From Bathymodiolus japonicus methanotrophic gill symbiont (GTDB lineage: Bacteria > Pseudomonadota > Gammaproteobacteria > Methylococcales > Methylomonadaceae), in assembly GCF_019721995.1 (NCBI RefSeq), contig NZ_BLYC01000001.1:372001-436000 (forward strand): DNA of 64,000 nt, written 5' to 3'. Positions 60,551 to 64,000 of the stretch are shown here, piece after piece. The number at the start of each line of letters is the position of its first letter. Within the stretch, counting starts at the first letter, position 1. The notes under the pieces are model-generated. The model saw only the letters and a program-made list of their open reading frames with translations, did no database searches and was not told where the DNA came from. The translations under genes and the position numbers were made by a program.

Positions 60551-60967
60551 ATGGACGTGCGTATTAAATGGGTAGAGGGCATGATGTTTCTGGGGGAATC
60601 AGAAAGTGGTCATGCTGTTGTGCTGGATGGGCCGCCTGAAATAGGCGGAAAGAATATGGGCATCCGTCCCATGGAAATGCTGCTGATAGGCATGGGTAGT
60701 TGTACGTCTATCGATGTGATGCAAATTCTGCAAAAAGGCAGACAGAATATTACTGATTGTGTCGCCGAAATTTCAGCCGAACGGGTGGACACCATCCCTA
60801 AGGTGTTTAGTAAAATTCATGTGCATTTTGTGATCACAGGTAAAGACTTAAAAGAAGCGGTGGTTGCACGTGCCATAAAACTTTCAGCCGAGAAATACTG
60901 CTCAGCATCCATTATGCTGGAAAAAGCAGTTGAAATTAGCCATGATTTTGAAGTCATAGAAGCTTAA
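60551..60967 (+). CDS. OsmC-family protein (YhfA-like)
   Basis: A 138-residue OsmC/Ohr-fold protein: MLLIGMGSCTSIDVMQILQKGRQ contains the first conserved Cys and EKYCSASIMLEKAVEI the second. The spacing fits the YhfA subgroup of the OsmC superfamily, whose members may reduce peroxides through the Cys pair; the exact role of this subgroup is unclear. AGAAGG ten bases before the ATG. Confidence 0.88.
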   Translation: MDVRIKWVEGMMFLGESESGHAVVLDGPPEIGGKNMGIRPMEMLLIGMGSCTSIDVMQILQKGRQNITDCVAEISAERVDTIPKVFSKIHVHFVITGKDLKEAVVARAIKLSAEKYCSASIMLEKAVEISHDFEVIEA

Positions 60968-60974
60968 ATAAATT

Positions 60975-61035
60975 GTAGGGCGTGGCTTTAGCACGCCTTA
61001 TAAATGCCAACTTGGCGAACTAAGGCCAATCCTAC
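60975..61035. repeat. F-family repeat, degenerate copy
   Basis: GTAGGGCGTGGCTTTAGCACG followed by a weak complementary arm ending CCAATCCTAC. Between the OsmC and tautomerase genes. Confidence 0.55.
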
Positions 61036-61049
61036 ACGAAGGAGCTATT

Positions 61050-61397
61050 ATGCCATTAATAAAACTCAGAACTAATGTTAGTGTCACAGACGAAAAAAAA
61101 CCGGAATTACTCAGCGAATTATCACAATTACTCGCAAGTGAAACAGGCAAGCCCGAACGTTATGTGATGGTGGAAATTGCAGAGGACAGGAACATGCTCT
61201 TTGGAGGTAGCTCTGACCCCTTAGCCTACGTAGAATGTAAGAGTATAGGGCTCTCTATGATTCAGGCTAAATCTCTGTCAAAGTCAATTAGTCAGGTGTT
61301 AGACTCTCGGATGCAGATTAATGCAGACCGCGTTTATATAGAATTCAGTAATTGCCCAGCAGAATTTTGGGGCTGGAATGGCTCTACTTTTGGTTAG
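61050..61397 (+). CDS. MIF-like tautomerase family protein
   Basis: A 115-residue protein of the macrophage-migration-inhibitory-factor/phenylpyruvate tautomerase group: the initiator Met is followed by Pro (MPLIKLRTN), the catalytic base of the superfamily, and PERYVMVEIAEDRNMLFGGSSDPLAYVECKSIG and NADRVYIEFSNCPAEFWGWNGSTFG are family motifs. Strong ribosome site GAAGGAG. Physiological substrate unknown. Confidence 0.88.
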   Translation: MPLIKLRTNVSVTDEKKPELLSELSQLLASETGKPERYVMVEIAEDRNMLFGGSSDPLAYVECKSIGLSMIQAKSLSKSISQVLDSRMQINADRVYIEFSNCPAEFWGWNGSTFG

Positions 61398-61463
61398 GGG
61401 CTGGCCTATCCAGTGTGAATTTACTATATGTCATTACTCCCTTTTTACTATTTCTAATGACCA

Positions 61464-62186
61464 ATGAAAAAACTATTGAATAAAAGTTTTATCACCAATT
61501 TTCTTGCGGCAATGCTCATTGTCGCAGGATACTATACACCTGTTTATAGCGAGCTGATTAAAGCCATCGGTTTTTTTGCCTTATCCGGTGCATTGACTAA
61601 CTGGATAGCGATTCATATGCTATTTGAAAAAGTGCCTTTATTATATGGCTCAGGCATTATTCCTAATCGCTTTGAGGAATTTAAAGACTCCATTAAAGAG
61701 TTGATGATGCAGCAGTTTTTTACGCTGGAAAATATCGAGCAATTTATTGAAACTGAAGAGCAGGAAGGCGAGGAAATATTGAATCTTGAACCGTTGCTGG
61801 CAGTGGTTGATTATGACCGAATTTTTGAGGGCTTAATCGCGTCGATAATGGAATCATCGTTTGGAGCCATGCTACAGATGATGGGTGGGGAAGAAGCACT
61901 GATTCCGTTAAAAGAGCCGTTTACCGAAAAAATGCGCGTAACTCTAACCGAGATGGTTGAATCAGACCGATTTAAGTCTGCACTAAAACAAGGCTTAAAT
62001 GCGCATCATATAGGCGAAGATATTATAGGCAAAATTGAAACTGTGATTGATAAGCGACTAGCTGAATTAACCCCTCAGATAGTTAAAGAAATGGTACAGG
62101 AAATTATCCGCGAGCATTTAGGCTGGTTAGTGGTCTGGGGCGGTTTTTTTGGCGGTTTAATGGGGGCTGCTTTTTTCTTCATTTGA
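61464..62186 (+). CDS. DUF445 family membrane protein
   Basis: 240 residues with an N-terminal membrane region (FITNFLAAMLIVAGYYTPVY, FFALSGALTNWIAIHMLF), a cytoplasmic helical region with acidic stretches (IEQFIETEEQEGEEILNLEP), and a C-terminal hydrophobic hairpin (HLGWLVVWGGFFGGLMGAAFFFI). GALTNWIAIHMLFE matches the DUF445/YheB-type start. Function unknown. Confidence 0.82.
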   Translation: MKKLLNKSFITNFLAAMLIVAGYYTPVYSELIKAIGFFALSGALTNWIAIHMLFEKVPLLYGSGIIPNRFEEFKDSIKELMMQQFFTLENIEQFIETEEQEGEEILNLEPLLAVVDYDRIFEGLIASIMESSFGAMLQMMGGEEALIPLKEPFTEKMRVTLTEMVESDRFKSALKQGLNAHHIGEDIIGKIETVIDKRLAELTPQIVKEMVQEIIREHLGWLVVWGGFFGGLMGAAFFFI

Positions 62187-62412
62187 TAGGTTGAGAGCCA
62201 TCCATGGCCCGGTATCAATCTAAGTGTGAGAAGGCGTTTATTCAAACTCCCCCCATGGCACGTTTGATAAATCACAGGGAATCTGTGAGGTATAGAGTAC
62301 GCCATTCGCTTTGACCCGTGGTCCGCGATAATTGCATCGATGCGAAATCTTAACTGAGATTGTCGAACAAAATTGAGACTGAGCCGCTTGCAATGAACTA
62401 AATCCACTCATT

Positions 62413-62672
62413 CGCTGTCAGCCCCGGACGGGCTGATAGTCTCCAGAAGGCGCAGGGAAATTTGCCAATCCGAAGTGCGCGATAGCGCGCGAGGGAGGCC
62501 AAAATTTTATCCCGAATAGCCGTAGAGCCATTTGTGGTAGCCATGACTGAGCTGCTTTGTGCTCAGTCTGTGGCGGACGCAGGGCGGCTGGAGCATCTCC
62601 TATTCGCTGCGTAGGTGAACGAATTACGGCGACAGGAGTCCCGGAATTTCGTGAGGTAGCATGGCGCGCCTG
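62413..62672 (+). mobile_element. RE-B repeat, copy 6 (end of PKD/Calx-beta gene)
   Basis: Full 260-base RE-B. Joining the flanks (CTCATT and TTCCATATACC) restores WYMENEWI-stop. No target duplication. The reading frame of the gene stays open right through RE-B. The 210 bases between DUF445 and this point hold no gene I recognise. Confidence 0.9.
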
Positions 62673-63142
62673 TTCCATATACCAGACAACATAATCTTGA
62701 GCCTCAACTTTGGGTTCTCTAATAATCACATTTGCTGAGCCGCCAGATGCTCCTACTGTATAGCCGGTATTTTCGATGAGCGTTAGAGTGACTGTTTCAC
62801 TACCTTCAACTTCAGTATCAGAAATGGGTGTTACTGTGCCAACTTTTGTACTCTGACCAGCAGCAAAAGTAGCAGAACTACCTAATGATTTATAGTCAAC
62901 GCCAGACGTTGCAGAGCCGCTTATTGCAAAATTAACCGTAAGCGCTACACTTAAATCTCCAGTACGAGTCAGGGTGAATTTACCTGTATCTCCGTCTTCA
63001 CTGGCTTTTGCATCTGTGGCAGCCACGCTTATTTCAGGTAATGTCTGAACTGCATCAACACTTTGTAAAGTTTCAACCGTATCTGATATTCCGTTTTTGT
63101 CAGTGACAGTAAAACTGATAATATATATATCTTTCTGACTAT

Positions 63143-63422
63143 CGCTGAAAATCATGGAAACGGAGCTTAGCGAAGTGGTGATTTTTAGTCCCTGAAAGGC
63201 GACAGGGCAATTCGCTGATTCGACGTGTGCTAGCAGCACGCGAGAGGAGCAAGAATTGCATTCCGAATAGTCGTCCAGCCAGTGAGGTAGTAATGACGAA
63301 GCGGCTTTTGTGCGTAGTCGTTGCGGACGCAGGGCGTTCAGGGCATCTCCCATCCGCTGCGTAGGTGAACGAATTATGGCGACAGGAGTCCCGGAATTTC
63401 GTGAAGTAGCATGGCGCGCCTG
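63143..63422 (+). mobile_element. RE-A repeat, full copy in PKD/Calx-beta gene
   Basis: A 280-base reference copy. Predicted stems: CTGAAAATCA 63145-63154 with TGATTTTTAG 63179-63188; GCAATTC 63207-63213 with GAATTGC 63253-63259; CGTGTGC 63224-63230 with GCACGCG 63236-63242. Flanks TGACTAT and ACGTGTGTG join in frame (THTYSQKD). Confidence 0.93.
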
Positions 63423-63891
63423 ACGTGTGTGTAGCCTTAAAATTATGAGAATCGCTGTTATCATTCGTGCTGCTTTTACCATCACCCCAGTCTATGCTTA
63501 CACTATAGGGTGTTTGCCCACCTGAAACCTGAAATCTCCAGGTTTCTGCTTCTGCAACTTTAAGAGTAGCAGGGGGCTCTTCGGTAAATTCTGCATTAAG
63601 CACATCTATTGCACTCTTAACTAATACTGTAGCCGACTTAGAGTGGAAATGCGTATCAAAAGGGGGTTCAGTTCCTGAGACTGTAAGCTTTATTGTATAC
63701 TCTAAAGTGTAGTTGTGTTTTTTTAAGGGTATTGCAATATAATCTCCCGAATTTCTCTACTAGTAATGCACTATAACTAGAGAGACAGTAATTTTATATT
63801 CAGCAATAGTGGCTGAAGGGAACATTGGCCAAAAGGCATATTGTTCTGAGTCTTATCATTTCCTTATTATCTATACGCTTATTATTGCGAT

Positions 63892-64000
63892 CGCTGAAAA
63901 TCCTGGAAACGGAGCTTTAGCGAAGTGAAGATTTTTAGTCCGCGATAGCCGTAGGGCCGTTATTTTGTCGGAGTCTGAGCGTTAGCGAAGGTGGAGACAA
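63892..64000 (+). mobile_element. RE-C repeat, copy 5, cut by the window edge
   Basis: First 109 bases of RE-C, from CGCTGAAAATCCTGG to GGTGGAGACAA. The flank before it ends TTGCGAT. The rest lies outside the window. Confidence 0.85.

Larger units (their letters stand above)
62398..63764 (-). pseudogene. PKD/Calx-beta repeat protein, split by RE-A and RE-B
   Basis: Reading leftward: HNYTLEYTIKLTVSGTEPP then PATLKVAEAETWRFQVSGG and SVSIDWGDGKSSTNDN, a PKD-type domain to KATHT at 63423. After exact removal of RE-A it continues YSQKDIYIISFTVTDKNGIS in frame. A Calx-beta domain follows (ISVAATDAKASEDGDTGKFT to GSETVTLTLIENTGYTVGAS). At DYVVWYME, RE-B interrupts; its removal gives NEWI and a stop at 62398. 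A stop codon lies upstream near 63762 and no good start follows it, so the N-terminus is lost or altered. Such proteins are usually secreted or surface adhesins. Confidence 0.85.

Noticed and set aside
62075-62407. Minus-strand frame after DUF445 (PVIYQTCHGG region)
   Set aside because: Overlaps DUF445 in antisense and shows no recognisable domain; the intergenic part is left unassigned.

Overview
The window is a 64 kb piece of a gammaproteobacterial chromosome. The housekeeping genes (dnaE, fabZ-lpxA-rnhB, purL, dapA-bamC, proA-nadD-rsfS, argA/argF/argD, ilvD, dksA, bioA, grxD) and their pairings are typical of that class. Base composition is moderately AT-rich. I cannot name the genus. The mix of a large FAD/Fe-S oxidoreductase with a DUF3683-type N-terminus, mer genes and very many mobile sequences would fit an uncultured methanotroph or sulfur oxidiser, but that is a guess. 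No tRNA, rRNA or CRISPR array was seen.

Layout. 0-3.3 kb: a leftward operon of a lipoprotein, a DUF2760 membrane protein and an Hsp70-like protein. 3.4-9.3 kb: mobile-element scrap, a beheaded mercuric reductase, a MerD-like regulator, a secreted protein and a decayed IS630. 9.5-16.9 kb: a conserved hypothetical gene, then skp-fabZ-lpxA-rnhB-dnaE, lacking the lpxD and lpxB usually found here. 17-30.8 kb: broken genes (sigma factor, NHL-repeat protein, acyl-CoA ligase in three pieces, DUF454 protein) around one intact 1303-residue oxidoreductase. 31-43.8 kb: a well-preserved housekeeping stretch. 43.8-54.4 kb: relics (HicB-like protein, integron integrase, Uma2 protein), argA, and an ilvD-end/IS30 tandem duplication. 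53.8-62.2 kb: ilvD, an SH3-domain protein, argF, argD, grxD, OsmC, a tautomerase and DUF445. 62.4-64 kb: a PKD/Calx-beta protein broken by two repeats.

The most striking content is a set of three related short repeats, called here RE-A (280 bp), RE-B (260 bp) and RE-C (295 bp). They carry no protein gene of their own, are rich in stem-loops, and share end modules (A and C share the left end, A and B the right end). They sit in host genes with no target-site duplication, so removing the element restores the reading frame exactly in the sigma factor, DUF454, PKD/Calx-beta (two sites) and a membrane-protein gene, and restores the parental sequence in several IS copies. A and B differ at both sides of predicted stems in ways that keep pairing, which points to a structured RNA. 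They nest inside one another and lie at chimeric junctions. They may be non-autonomous mobile elements of a structured-RNA type; the machinery that moves them is not in this window.

Other mobile elements (names are mine): IS-Y (1534 bp, IS4-type, 8 bp target duplications, one further fragment plus four copies); IS-X (IS4-superfamily, present only as fragments) with a probable miniature derivative, MITE-D (203-204 bp, six copies); IS30; IS630; MITE-G (154 bp, 3 bp duplications); MITE-H (327 bp). MITE-D repeatedly lands exactly on stop codons. Two families of short palindromic intergenic repeats (E and F) lie between genes. The nested insertions give a relative history: IS-Y went into RE-A and into IS30, RE-B went into RE-A, RE-A went into MITE-D, and MITE-G went into RE-A.
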